Shown here: in pieces, positions 37,614 to 45,775 of the stretch | Layout: every line of letters starts with the position of its first letter | Position numbering within the stretch: the stretch's first letter is position 1 | From: Advenella mimigardefordensis DPN7 | Lineage (GTDB): Bacteria; Pseudomonadota; Gammaproteobacteria; Burkholderiales; Burkholderiaceae_B | DNA: 64,000 nucleotides | Direction of reading: 5' to 3' | NCBI RefSeq assembly: GCF_000521505.1 | Contig: NZ_CP003915.1 | Location: 3,596,001 to 3,660,000, forward strand | Notes under the pieces: model-generated | What the model was told of the DNA's origin: nothing | Seen by the model: the letters and a program-made list of their open reading frames with translations, nothing else | Databases searched by the model: none | Position numbers and translations under genes: made by a program

Positions 37614-37958
37614 GCGCATGCGTTGATTGCTCGATTCGGTACGCTGGGACGTGTCCCGGAACCATTCCTGCTTCGATCCGATAATGGCCTGGTCTTCACC
37701 AGCCGCAGCTACACCGCATTGATTCGCAGCTATGGCCTTCGACAGGAGTTCATCACGCCACATTGCCCACAGCAAAATGGCATGGTAGAGCGGGTCATCA
37801 GAACGCTTAAAGAGCAATGTGCGCATCGTCACCGCTTCGAAACGCTGCAACATGCCAGTCGTGTTATAGGCGACTGGATACGCTTTTACAACTATCGGCG
37901 CCCACATCAGGCGTTGAATATGAAAACCCCGGACGAAGCATTTGCATTAGCCGCGTAA
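37614..37958 (+). pseudogene. IS3-family transposase (OrfB), 3' remnant
   Basis: About 115 codons of the C-terminal half of an IS3-family DDE transposase: LLRSDNGLVFTSRSY holds the second catalytic Asp, EFITPHCPQQNGMVERVIRT the catalytic Glu, and WIRFYNYRRPHQALNMKTP the usual end. The first part including the first Asp is absent, and the frame starts abruptly at 37614 next to AT-rich DNA, so the element is dead. It stands just before a fatty-acid desaturase remnant. Confidence 0.85.
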
Positions 37959-38021
37959 GTTGAGCAGAAAATGCTGGGTCATTACATTTTCCGTTAGGTT
38001 CTCAATGCTGAATGAGTCAGC

Positions 38022-38261
38022 ACACGCGACCGTAACGCCACACGCTTCCAGGTTATGAGCAAAAACATGCTGATTGCGGCCAATAATCCAGTGGCATACA
38101 AAATATTGGATCTTAGAACTGCATTGTGTCAACTTTGGGAAGATGCGACAGCGACGAATGAAGATTTAATCAAAAGACTAAAGAATTGGTGCCATTCTGC
38201 CCAGCAATCCGGCATACCCGAATTGAGCGAGTTTTCACTTCGCTTACGGCGACTCGTCTAA
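38022..38261 (+). pseudogene. fatty-acid (acyl-CoA) desaturase, 3' remnant
   Basis: The last 70-80 codons of a desaturase C-terminus: ALCQLWEDATATNEDLIKRL, then NWCHSAQQSGIPELSEFSLRLRR, a stretch typical of the tail of bacterial delta-9-type desaturases, which reads like W-C-x-x-A-x-x-S-G-I-x-x-L-x-x-F-x-x-R-L-R. The membrane segments and His boxes are missing. An upstream TGA closes the frame near the IS3 remnant, so the IS insertion or deletion probably removed the front. The Tn7-like element starts 83 bp after its stop. Confidence 0.7.
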
Positions 38262-38338
38262 AAATATGAGTTTGAACAACTTTTGTGAGATTTTTCATGT
38301 TTTCCCAAGTTTGCTGCTCGGCATCTTCGGATTGCTGT

Positions 38339-38343
38339 GTAAA
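38339..38343. repeat. target-site duplication, left copy (GTAAA)
   Basis: GTAAA directly precedes the TGT of the left end and is identical to the five bases after the right end at 54751-54755. Confidence 0.9.
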
Positions 38344-38480
38344 TGTCGACGTTTTCGAATATCGATATTGAGCTTTCTTAAAAATCAGTCACTTACAAGA
38401 TAACGGTTTTCTTATATTGATATTCTATTTTTCTCTAAAATGATATTTTACAAGTTTTGGTCTTCATAAAATGAGATCGA
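38344..38480 (+). repeat. left transposon end with probable TnsB-binding sites
   Basis: The terminal GTTTTC with ATATCGATATT is followed by related repeats in the same direction: GTTTTC...ATATTGATATT (38406-38424), TTTTTC...AAAATGATATT (38428-38447) and a weaker one ending in TAAAATGAGAT (38467-38477). Arrays of such direct repeats at the ends bind TnsB in Tn7. A 16-nt stretch at 38409-38424 recurs with 15 matches at 54520-54535 inside the right end. Confidence 0.7.
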
Positions 38481-39103
38481 GCAAAGGACCAATATCCTAG
38501 ACCTTATCGACATATACAAACAACCACTCCACTTGTATACTTGAGCTCATATATAGAGGTGAATGCAGATAATCATAGGTGTTTTAATGACGAATTTTAA
38601 ACTTCAAACCTTACGCTTACCGTCACGAATAACACATCGCGTCCCGTCTAGTATCCTGCGGAAAGAAAGAGTTTATATCACTATTAGTAAAAGCACAGCG
38701 ATCGCATATGATCAGTATAGTCACCGCCCTCGTCCAGTCAATTTTATAAGATCTTCCCAAACAATCGCAATAGACAGTCGATTTTCAGAGGCTCTTATAT
38801 TCCTGTACATAAACTCTCCATTTTCTCTAGCGAAGCACTCACACGCAAGTGGAAGAAAACGGCTTCTAGAGTAAAGAAAGAAAAAGCGATAGCAATTACA
38901 GAAAGTAGAAAAATTAAATATATTTTAATGACTGTGGATTATTACCAAAAATTAACGCTTCTCATAACCTAAGCTAACAGAGGTAGTCGGCTTTTTAGCG
39001 ACACGTGATACCTCCCTTGTTAACTTTCGTGCTTATTTAGCGTTGCAAAAATTTATTTTTGGCTGTTATTTGGTCTTCAAAATGTTGATTTAATAACAGC
39101 AAC
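38481..39103. other. transposon-left intergenic region with inverted repeats
   Basis: About 620 bp between the left end and the cold-shock gene. A plus-strand frame at 38563-38874 (103 codons, AGAGGTGA before it) has no recognisable features; I leave it uncalled. Two inverted repeats stand out: GAGGTA/TACCTC (38980-38985 and 39009-39014) with an inner GTCG/CGAC pair, and a perfect 9-bp GCTGTTATT/AATAACAGC (39062-39070, 39092-39100) right after the cold-shock stop, possibly its terminator. Confidence 0.4.
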
Positions 39104-39316
39104 CTAGGAAATTCGGTAAATATCTACCGCTTGCAAACCTTTCTCTGAACGCTGAACGCGAAATCCCACTTTGACTCCCTCTAATGCCCATTCTTCACCC
39201 CGCACGTCGCGAAAATGAAAAAATAAATCTTTTCCAGCTTGTCTTGTAATGAAACCATATCCTTTCAAGGGAAAATAGCATTTAATAGTCCCAACGGTTT
39301 CCTCAGATAATTTCAT
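39104..39316 (-). CDS. cold-shock-domain protein of the retron module
   Basis: A 70-residue, single cold-shock domain. RNP1 is KGYGFITR and RNP2 is DLFFHF, with GTIKCYFPLKG before them and a GFRVQRSEKGLQAVDI end; it should bind single-stranded nucleic acid. The gene overlaps the reverse-transcriptase gene by 14 bp, so the two are co-translated. Retron types with small cold-shock-domain partners are known (for example the Se72-like group); the role of the protein there, toxin-like effector or RNA/DNA chaperone, was not something I can decide from sequence. Confidence 0.85.
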   Translation of the reverse strand: MKLSEETVGTIKCYFPLKGYGFITRQAGKDLFFHFRDVRGEEWALEGVKVGFRVQRSEKGLQAVDIYRIS

Positions 39317-40472
39317 GATAGAACAACTCCTCTTTATTCAACGGTGGCTTACAAGTCCTTAATATTTCCGCTAACTTGTTGGCCAGACCACTTTGTGTCC
39401 GTCGTAGAATGTTTAATCGATAACCAACTTGGTGAAATTTCGCATAGTATGCGTATTTTTTTCTATCATTGACCGAGGACTTTTCCAAGAAGCTCACTAG
39501 CTTAATTGTGCGGTGAATTTCATTATCGTCATAGACAGGCAAAATCTCCCGCAAACGTGACCTATAGCACGCTGCTTCTTTATGTCCAAGATAGGTAAGC
39601 TTTGCAACTCGACCAGATAAGCTGTTATGCAATTCATGATAATCGATCGACGTTCTACTTAGCTTTGACAACTTTTCGCAATTATGTAATTCTGCGCGAA
39701 TTAACCGTCGCTCCTGTCGATGCAAGCGGGCCTGACCTCTATTCAGCCAAAGTCCTGTTACTTCCATCAACTTCTCTGGGTTTTTGCGAGAGGTTATCCG
39801 CGTTTTCTTGTTTTGCAGTTTAAAACCCTGCTCATTTAACATCTTACGGACCTTCCCAATAAGAGTTTGAATCTGGATTTCGTTTATCTGCTTTTTTGAA
39901 GAAATCGATATATCATCAAGAAGCCTGGTATACGTAAATTCTTTATTACGTATATGTTGGACTAAATGATATTCCGCTTCATGTAACGATAGATTTGCAA
40001 TATGAGAGCTTGTACAAGCGCCTTGTGGTACTCGTCCTCGTAAACAAACCAAATCGGTAAGTAAGGCCGCTACGTCCTCTGGAAATTTAAAAAAAAACTT
40101 GAAAATTTTCAAGGTTTTTTCATACGTAATCGATGGATAAAAACCGCGGATGTCTAATGCAATTAATGTTTCTGCAGAGGCATGGGCGTTCGCATTCTTT
40201 ACGTAGTCTCGCTCCTTAATTCCACCAAATAGGTAGTCAGGATATTTGATCTTGTCAAAAATATTCCTATTAATTCGCTTTTGAATTTTCTTTAAATGAA
40301 TGCTAGGAATATAAATACTTCGTGACGAACCGTCCTTTTTCGGAACCGAATGTGGATGGTAATGCCTGTCTATGTTTGCCGCAGTACTTTTAAGTACATG
40401 TACATCTATCCGTAGAGCGGACGATAGTGCTTGAAGTGATGCAATAGGTTTGGCTAGGTACAAAGGGCGCAT
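39303..40472 (-). CDS. retron-type reverse transcriptase
   Basis: A 389-residue RT. Motif A has D107 (LIALDIRGFYPSI), motif B is RVPQGACTSSHIANL (148-160), motif C is YTRLLDDISIS with D186 and D187. Two retron hallmarks are present: the NAxxH motif (N93-A-N-A-H97) and VTG at 238-240 (EVTGLWLNRGQARLHRQE in pieces). The catalytic box reads LLDD instead of the usual YADD/YVDD, an unusual first residue. There is no maturase or HNH domain, so it is not a group II intron RT. It is preceded by a 64-aa ORF (34-bp gap) and followed by the overlapping cold-shock gene. Inferred: makes msDNA from a nearby RNA. Confidence 0.88.
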   Translation of the reverse strand: MRPLYLAKPIASLQALSSALRIDVHVLKSTAANIDRHYHPHSVPKKDGSSRSIYIPSIHLKKIQKRINRNIFDKIKYPDYLFGGIKERDYVKNANAHASAETLIALDIRGFYPSITYEKTLKIFKFFFKFPEDVAALLTDLVCLRGRVPQGACTSSHIANLSLHEAEYHLVQHIRNKEFTYTRLLDDISISSKKQINEIQIQTLIGKVRKMLNEQGFKLQNKKTRITSRKNPEKLMEVTGLWLNRGQARLHRQERRLIRAELHNCEKLSKLSRTSIDYHELHNSLSGRVAKLTYLGHKEAACYRSRLREILPVYDDNEIHRTIKLVSFLEKSSVNDRKKYAYYAKFHQVGYRLNILRRTQSGLANKLAEILRTCKPPLNKEELFYHEII

Positions 40473-40506
40473 AGAAAAATAACAGATATAAAGTTGAATA
40501 CCTACT

Positions 40507-40701
40507 CTATGGAAAAAATTGGTCTTTTAGACCGTCCCATAAAGATTTTGAAATGTTGAGTACCCTCATCAGGGCAATAAACACTTCGAGCCTGCGAAAA
40601 ACGCTGTTAATCATGTTATTTGGCTCACGCTCGATAACATTAGATTTTCTAGTGACATTCCTGCCACGTTTCTTTGACTTGTTTTTTGGCTTTTTGGCCA
40701 T
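40507..40701 (-). CDS. 64-residue basic protein, retron module
   Basis: A perfect AGGAGG lies 5-6 nt before ATG 40701, so I take this start and not the longer frame from 40752. The first 20 residues are very basic (MAKKPKNKSKKRGRNV), and the rest is a short helix-rich stretch with VFRRLEVFIALMRVLNISKSL. The basic part suggests nucleic-acid binding. It stands between a candidate structured RNA and the reverse transcriptase gene, the same strand. I do not know this protein; as a third component of the module it is interesting. Confidence 0.6.
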   Translation of the reverse strand: MAKKPKNKSKKRGRNVTRKSNVIEREPNNMINSVFRRLEVFIALMRVLNISKSLWDGLKDQFFP

Positions 40702-40713
40702 ACGCCCTCCTGA

Positions 40714-40990
40714 GTTTCGTACTGGACAATCCCAGCACTTGCTCAACATCAAGAGGACTAGTAGAAAACAAACAATCTTTCGCAGACTCAGGTATTAACT
40801 TCCAAGCTCAACAACCGACTCTAATATCAGAGATCGCCCCGCCATGCTGTACTCCCTTGTTGCTGCGGGGAGTTAGGCACGACACGCCGGTTAAGTCCTA
40901 AAAAGGACGTTTTCCTTAAAAATAAAAGAAAAACCCTGAGTTTTCCACACTCGTCAAAGTCTTCGAAAACCAACAGCTCAGACGAAACGC
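40714..40990 (-). ncRNA. candidate retron msr-msd RNA
   Basis: Read leftward, this stretch lies upstream of the small ORF and the RT, where retron RNAs are found. GTTTCGT (40988-40982) and ACGAAAC (40720-40714) can pair and would bring the ends together like the a1/a2 repeats. Between them are several hairpins: GTCCT-TTTT-AGGAC, ACTCCC...GGGAGT (or alternatively CCCCGC...GCGGGG), CTCT-gatatt-AGAG and CTGG-gattgt-CCAG. CTGAGCTG soon after the start offers an AGC like the branching-G site. A TTGAAT/TTACTA promoter-like pair lies near 41030-41000. The end repeat is short, so this is a hypothesis. Confidence 0.4.
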
Positions 40991-41287
40991 CTGATAAATA
41001 CATAGTAACATAAAGATATTATTTGATTCAATATATCCTCAAAATGTATCATCCGCTTATATAGAAACCACAAGGGGGCAGCCTTGAATTTATAAAGAAA
41101 TCAAACAATTACAGAAAAATATTTTTCAAATAAAAATAATGCTTTTTTCTTTAAAACAACAATCCGCAAGTAACGCGAGCATCATTCAATATGTATAAAT
41201 GTCAAACAACTCAAAAGTTCGTCATTTCTGATCCGCCTCAGCCTTGCACAGTACAACTTCTTAACTATTGACTAGACAGAGAGCCAA
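40991..41287. other. AT-rich spacer between retron and helicase modules
   Basis: About 300 bp with no gene seen. It contains the putative retron promoter near 41000-41030 and the region after the helicase stop. No clear terminator. Confidence 0.3.
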
Positions 41288-44200
41288 TCACAGCCAGATC
41301 CGCCATCGTCGTTTTTTTATATACAACGCGGTACTACCAAGTAATTTAAGACCTTCCTCATTAACCTGACTTAGGCAAAGCCCGGGCTGAACAATAACAA
41401 CGTTGAACCTGATAGGTGTTGTTCTAGAGCGCTCTTTTATAGCAGCCAGATCCTTTATATCGCCTTTAAGAAAGCGTGAGTGGCCACATGATCGCCACAA
41501 TTCCTCTCGTCGTTTTATATGGTGATACAAATAGGTGAGATTAAGGTGTTTCCACCGGATGCAACGCTGCGCTTGCCCGCAAACTTCGTACAAGTCCTTT
41601 AGTCTGGCCCCAGGCTGATCTAAACCGGAGTACTTGCAATGGATTAAGGTCAGTAAAATACAATCATCAAGAATTTTCAATCCGACCAAATCAGCTGATT
41701 CACCCTTTCCATCATCGTTAATAACAACGTCGTAATCTTCTTGTATTTCATTGAACCAGCGCCATTGGATAGACGTTCGATCACGCTCATATCCCATGGA
41801 TTCCTTGCGAATATCCGTCCCTTGCCAATCGAAAGCAACAATCTCGCCTTTATCGTAAAGACCAATATCCTGGCTAACATGAACAATATGAGCGTTGTAA
41901 GAAAATGCCCCATCAGAGTAATGAATCATTATCGGGTCAATTTCCATGTGCTCTGAGAGCAGTATGGGTTCAGATTCACCACGTTGTATGAAGACTTCAG
42001 GGCCAGATATCAGTTGATAGCCATAACCTTTAGGTGTGGTGTCTCCTAAAATACACAATTTGTACTCGGACGTAACTTCGTCGGTAGAAAATACGAGTCT
42101 TACACTACCATCGTCAAACTTACCATCCGTCCTAACCTCCACGATATATAAATGAGCTGATACAGGACCAAAGTGAAAGGTTACTTTATCCTCGAAAGCG
42201 GTAAGCAAGTATTCGCCCCATTGCGCTGATATTGGATATTCCTTGTAAGGCTCAAGTAATGGTATAGGGCGCAAAAAGTTACGGGTCAAATTATTCGGAT
42301 CTGGTTCAGAGCTGAAAATCTTATCCCAAGCTCTCTTTACCCAGTTGCACCAATCAGCGATGCTGCCGCCTTTTTGTGGCGACCAGACTTTACCTTTACG
42401 CTGTGAGCACCCCCAGATAACACGATTCCCCAACTCATACCCTAGTGCAGCGATATTACTTAAGCTAGATTGGGACGCTTCAATCAAGGAAAGTCCGTCA
42501 GTCACATTTGAACCAAAGTATTGAGTAAAGCTGATAGCCCCGATCTGGGCTGCTCCTAAATTTCTTACTAGAGGATATTCAATGCCATTAAAAACGTTGA
42601 ACACCTTTTCGCCACTGACAAGTTCACAATTATCGTTGCACAAAGCAGCGACCAAGCTCTCAACTCGAAAGACTTTATAGTCATTTGAAAACACAAACAA
42701 AGCAGACCTATCAGGGTCCCAGTGTGCAATTAATATTTTATAGTTCGTATCTTTGAGATCTTTATAGCTACCCCAACGGACAGATGTTGCCTGAACAGCC
42801 AGCACTACCAGCAAATTTTCATCATCCGCAATTGCATGCCAGGATTCTTCGAATTTGGGTAGCTCCTCTTTGTACTTTTCCGGCTCCCAGTGGTTGCATG
42901 AGGTTTTGAATAACATTGCTGAACAGCTAGGTTCAAGGTTCCAAAGTGAGATTTGATCATGTAAATCGCCTTTTCCCTTTAAGGCGTCAACCACCTCCTG
43001 CAACCTGACCTCTCTGGCAATTCTTCCTTCCGAAAGTCGCCTGAGAACGCTGTCCCAATCTGCTCCGATTGAATAGAGATGTTGCAGCTCTCCCTCTACA
43101 TCAGGATCTGCAATATTCATTACCACACTGGCCTGTCCGAGATTTTGAGCTCGATTAACGCGTGTAAATCGCCCAATGAATTGTAGCGTTACCGCCAGGC
43201 TCTTGTGATGATCATGCAAGGCTGCTATTTTCAAGTTAGGTAGATCATAGCCTTCACCCAACATATCTACACAAATTACGATTCTAGATTGTCTTGTCAA
43301 TAGTTTATCAAGACGACTTTTCACCTCCGATTTAGAATATCCAGAATGCACCACGACTGGATTAAAGTCTGGCACAAGGCTCTGATAAATAACCGTAATT
43401 TCTTCTGCCCGATGCTTGTTACTAGTTCTAGCCATAAGCAAGTGATCCAGCCCATTGTTCAGATCTGCTCGCAATTGGTTTATCGCTTTATCGGCTATTG
43501 CGTAGTCCATACGATCGGAGTAATACTCCTCTATAGGTAATAGGTTCACGTTCGTAAAATAGCCCGCTCGCTGCGCTTCCCCCATTGTGTAGTTATAGAT
43601 AATCCTCCCGCCAAGGGACTTTTTATCATTTCTAAATGGTGTAGCCGTAAACTGCACGATACGTTTTTCTATGAAACGCTCTCGGATAGCGTTCCAGGAT
43701 GATGCCGATATATGGTGAGCCTCATCAACAAACAGGTGCGTGCACGCTCCACACAGCGCAATCAAAGCTTCTTCAGAACAGGAAGACAATACACTGGCCG
43801 TTGCAACCAAAACATTGGACACGCTGGCTAACTGCTCAGCCTGTTCAACAAACTGTATTCCCTTTTTAATAATGGCAACATTCGGCAGTGCAGTATTGGA
43901 CGGGATAACAGTTAGCTCCGGCAAATACCCCAGCTCAATAAATTTTTTTGATATTTGCAACCGAAGTGAGTCAGATGGGACTACGACCAATATTTTCGCG
44001 CATCTCTGATATACCATGGTGGCGAGCATGGTTTCCGTTTTACCAGTTCCAGTTGGCAGCACAACGGTTGCTGGTTCCACTTTCAAATCAGTAGCGAAAT
44101 GGCCAGCGATAGCGTGGAGAGCACCAAGTTGAGGCTTACGAAGTCCTGGAAAATTGCGAATTGAATCTTCCTCTTTAAATTGAAATTGATGACGCCAAAG

Positions 44201-44554
44201 TTCATGAATTTCATCAGGCTCCGTGCTAAAAACGTGTTCCGGAAACTGCTCCCAACTTAACTGAATATTTTCATGCCAGTTATCTATAGTGAAAGATACT
44301 TTGGCTTTAAGAGAAGCCACGCCATTCGGGCATTTTCCTCTGGCATGAGGATTTTTCAAATAGATACTAGCGAAAGGCGGCGGTAGTCCCGTCGCAAGCT
44401 CGAAATATCCTTGGGTTGCCGAGTTTCTGACTTGCGCTTCTAATGTAATGGTTCTGAAAAACAGCTTATGTACAAAATTTCCACCGATTTTTCGAGTTGC
44501 AGCGCTCTTTGCCGGTAAAGTAAGTTGAATTGTTAGTGGGTCAAACAAGTCCAT
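41288..44554 (-). CDS. SF2 DEAD/DEAH helicase with possible C-terminal nuclease domain
   Basis: A 1088-residue protein. The helicase core has Walker A LPTGTGKTE (K172), the Walker B box DEAH at 277-280, TAT at about 303, MLGEGYDLPNL and a motif VI FIGRFTRVNR near residue 455, the pattern of type III restriction subunits and defence helicases. Residues 1-110 are a beta-rich region I do not recognise. Near the C-terminus, DYDVVINDDGKGESADLVGLK and LTLIHCKYSG fit a PD-(D/E)xK fold in which the usual Glu before Cys-Lys is His. It is a likely nucleic-acid translocase/nuclease of a defence system. GGAGA precedes the ATG. No methyltransferase is adjacent, so it is not a complete restriction system. 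Confidence 0.78.
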   Translation of the reverse strand: MDLFDPLTIQLTLPAKSAATRKIGGNFVHKLFFRTITLEAQVRNSATQGYFELATGLPPPFASIYLKNPHARGKCPNGVASLKAKVSFTIDNWHENIQLSWEQFPEHVFSTEPDEIHELWRHQFQFKEEDSIRNFPGLRKPQLGALHAIAGHFATDLKVEPATVVLPTGTGKTETMLATMVYQRCAKILVVVPSDSLRLQISKKFIELGYLPELTVIPSNTALPNVAIIKKGIQFVEQAEQLASVSNVLVATASVLSSCSEEALIALCGACTHLFVDEAHHISASSWNAIRERFIEKRIVQFTATPFRNDKKSLGGRIIYNYTMGEAQRAGYFTNVNLLPIEEYYSDRMDYAIADKAINQLRADLNNGLDHLLMARTSNKHRAEEITVIYQSLVPDFNPVVVHSGYSKSEVKSRLDKLLTRQSRIVICVDMLGEGYDLPNLKIAALHDHHKSLAVTLQFIGRFTRVNRAQNLGQASVVMNIADPDVEGELQHLYSIGADWDSVLRRLSEGRIAREVRLQEVVDALKGKGDLHDQISLWNLEPSCSAMLFKTSCNHWEPEKYKEELPKFEESWHAIADDENLLVVLAVQATSVRWGSYKDLKDTNYKILIAHWDPDRSALFVFSNDYKVFRVESLVAALCNDNCELVSGEKVFNVFNGIEYPLVRNLGAAQIGAISFTQYFGSNVTDGLSLIEASQSSLSNIAALGYELGNRVIWGCSQRKGKVWSPQKGGSIADWCNWVKRAWDKIFSSEPDPNNLTRNFLRPIPLLEPYKEYPISAQWGEYLLTAFEDKVTFHFGPVSAHLYIVEVRTDGKFDDGSVRLVFSTDEVTSEYKLCILGDTTPKGYGYQLISGPEVFIQRGESEPILLSEHMEIDPIMIHYSDGAFSYNAHIVHVSQDIGLYDKGEIVAFDWQGTDIRKESMGYERDRTSIQWRWFNEIQEDYDVVINDDGKGESADLVGLKILDDCILLTLIHCKYSGLDQPGARLKDLYEVCGQAQRCIRWKHLNLTYLYHHIKRREELWRSCGHSRFLKGDIKDLAAIKERSRTTPIRFNVVIVQPGLCLSQVNEEGLKLLGSTALYIKKRRWRIWL

Positions 44555-44816
44555 TTGTAGTTCTCCTACCGGTCCTCGAAAACCCTTTTTGACTTAACGC
44601 TGAGAACATATTTTCACGCCAACTCTCGCTTATATCTGAGAATGTAGTTTCTACATGTTTTTCGAATTGCAATTTACCGAAATCATTGTGAATGAATTTC
44701 ATTCAGTATTCCCGATATTTCCGAAGTTGCCGCCTACATATGGTGGCCGGCTTTAACGAAGAGTGATTACATTCACTCATGCATGACTGTTTGTTAAAAC
44801 AAATAACACCTATTTT

Positions 44817-44912
44817 CTAGTCTAAGTAAAGCCTCAAAACCATCACCCCTAGATTGTCTTTCCCCAGCTTGATAGTAGACCCCTCAACCTTGAGCATCGG
44901 CTTCGATGACAT
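44817..44912 (-). CDS. 31-residue small ORF upstream of the helicase
   Basis: AAGGAGA lies 8 nt before the ATG. The peptide, starting MSSKPMLKVEGSTIKLG, has a short strand pattern and no recognisable motif. It lies between the 46-aa ORF and the helicase gene on the same strand, so it could be a small component of the same operon. Support is the ribosome site, position and strand only. Confidence 0.35.
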   Translation of the reverse strand: MSSKPMLKVEGSTIKLGKDNLGVMVLRLYLD

Positions 44913-44932
44913 AATGTCACTCTCCTTCTTAC

Positions 44933-45073
44933 CTATTTCCCCTTCTTCGCAGGGATAGACTTTCCTGGGATCTTGATCGTTTCAACAATTGACCCCTTCT
45001 TATCTTTTTCCGCTTCTTTGACTGGTTTAAATCGGCCATTTTCCGCATCTCTTCCAATTTTTCTAGTTGCCAT
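44933..45073 (-). CDS. 46-residue small basic protein
   Basis: AGGAG lies before ATG 45073. The peptide starts MATRKIGRDAENGRFKPVKE and ends IPGKSIPAKKGK; this pattern (a GRDA-x-x-G-x-F-x-PVKEA opening, ETIK and a basic end) recalls short hypothetical proteins that I have seen near antitoxin and defence genes. No function is known to me. It is the first gene of a possible 46-aa / 31-aa / helicase operon. Confidence 0.5.
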   Translation of the reverse strand: MATRKIGRDAENGRFKPVKEAEKDKKGSIVETIKIPGKSIPAKKGK

Positions 45074-45458
45074 CTGTGTCTCCTAAGACTGAACAATAAG
45101 CTATTACACTACCTGTAATGCACTTCACCAAAAGACGCCTGAAAGACAACAATAGGCACCATTGGTTTCCAAAAGTTACATTGTATTCTTATTTATTTAC
45201 CGAGTCGACAAACAACGGCCTAGGGGAACTACCTATTACTCTGTCCAATCAAACACATAACGAAAGCCAACCCATTTCTTTGGCCGTTCACCCGTATGTC
45301 AATTTTTACAGAAAAATCATAAAAAGCGCTCGGACGACAGTCGGGGGAGCCGTGGCATTTATATGCAGCACCAAACCAAACCAATTTAGTATCTTGGTAG
45401 ATATATTTACATATTCTTTTTCTTGACCCAGGGCTTTTTGAAAGCTATCAATAAACGA

Positions 45459-45749
45459 CTAATGACCGATGATGAATTGCTTATGACGAACAAATGCTTT
45501 CTTCAGAGCTGGTGAAGGCGCTGATGGATTCATTAACGCATGAGCAAAACATTCTTGTTGAGCCTTCGATAGACGCACAATTTCAGTATCCTCAATCTCC
45601 CGTCGCGCAGCGGCTTTCACGGCCCTAACAACAAATTCGGAAATCGTACTTCCTTGGAGCGCTGCTGCATACTCAACCGTATCGTACAGATCAGGGTCTA
45701 TCTTGAGCTTAAGACTAGCAGACTTAGATCTTGACATAATTGCACCCAT
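45459..45749 (-). CDS. DUF1778/TacA-like antitoxin, no toxin seen
   Basis: A 96-residue ribbon-helix-helix protein: SASLKLKIDPDLYDTVEYAAALQGSTISEFVVRAV in pieces is the DNA-binding part, followed by LSKAQQECFAHALMNPSAPSPALKKAF, the toxin-wrapping tail of TacA antitoxins. Normally a GNAT acetyltransferase toxin follows; none is present within several hundred bases. The start may be 45749 or 45737. It is the last of three leftward cargo genes behind tniQ. Confidence 0.75.
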   Translation of the reverse strand: MGAIMSRSKSASLKLKIDPDLYDTVEYAAALQGSTISEFVVRAVKAAARREIEDTEIVRLSKAQQECFAHALMNPSAPSPALKKAFVRHKQFIIGH

Positions 45750-45775
45750 ACGAAATTAACCAGGTCTCCCTAGAA

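Noticed and set aside
38563..38874. 103-codon plus-strand frame in the transposon left part
   Set aside because: A weak AGAGGTGA site precedes it, but the product has no recognisable features and sits in AT-rich DNA.
39303..40472. Group II intron reverse transcriptase
   Set aside because: No maturase X domain, no HNH domain and no intron structure seen; NAxxH and VTG point to a retron.
45118..45426. 102-codon plus-strand frame with RHHWFPK near its start
   Set aside because: The opening recalls some HNH-like proteins, but there is no ribosome site and the rest shows no pattern; possibly a remnant, not called.
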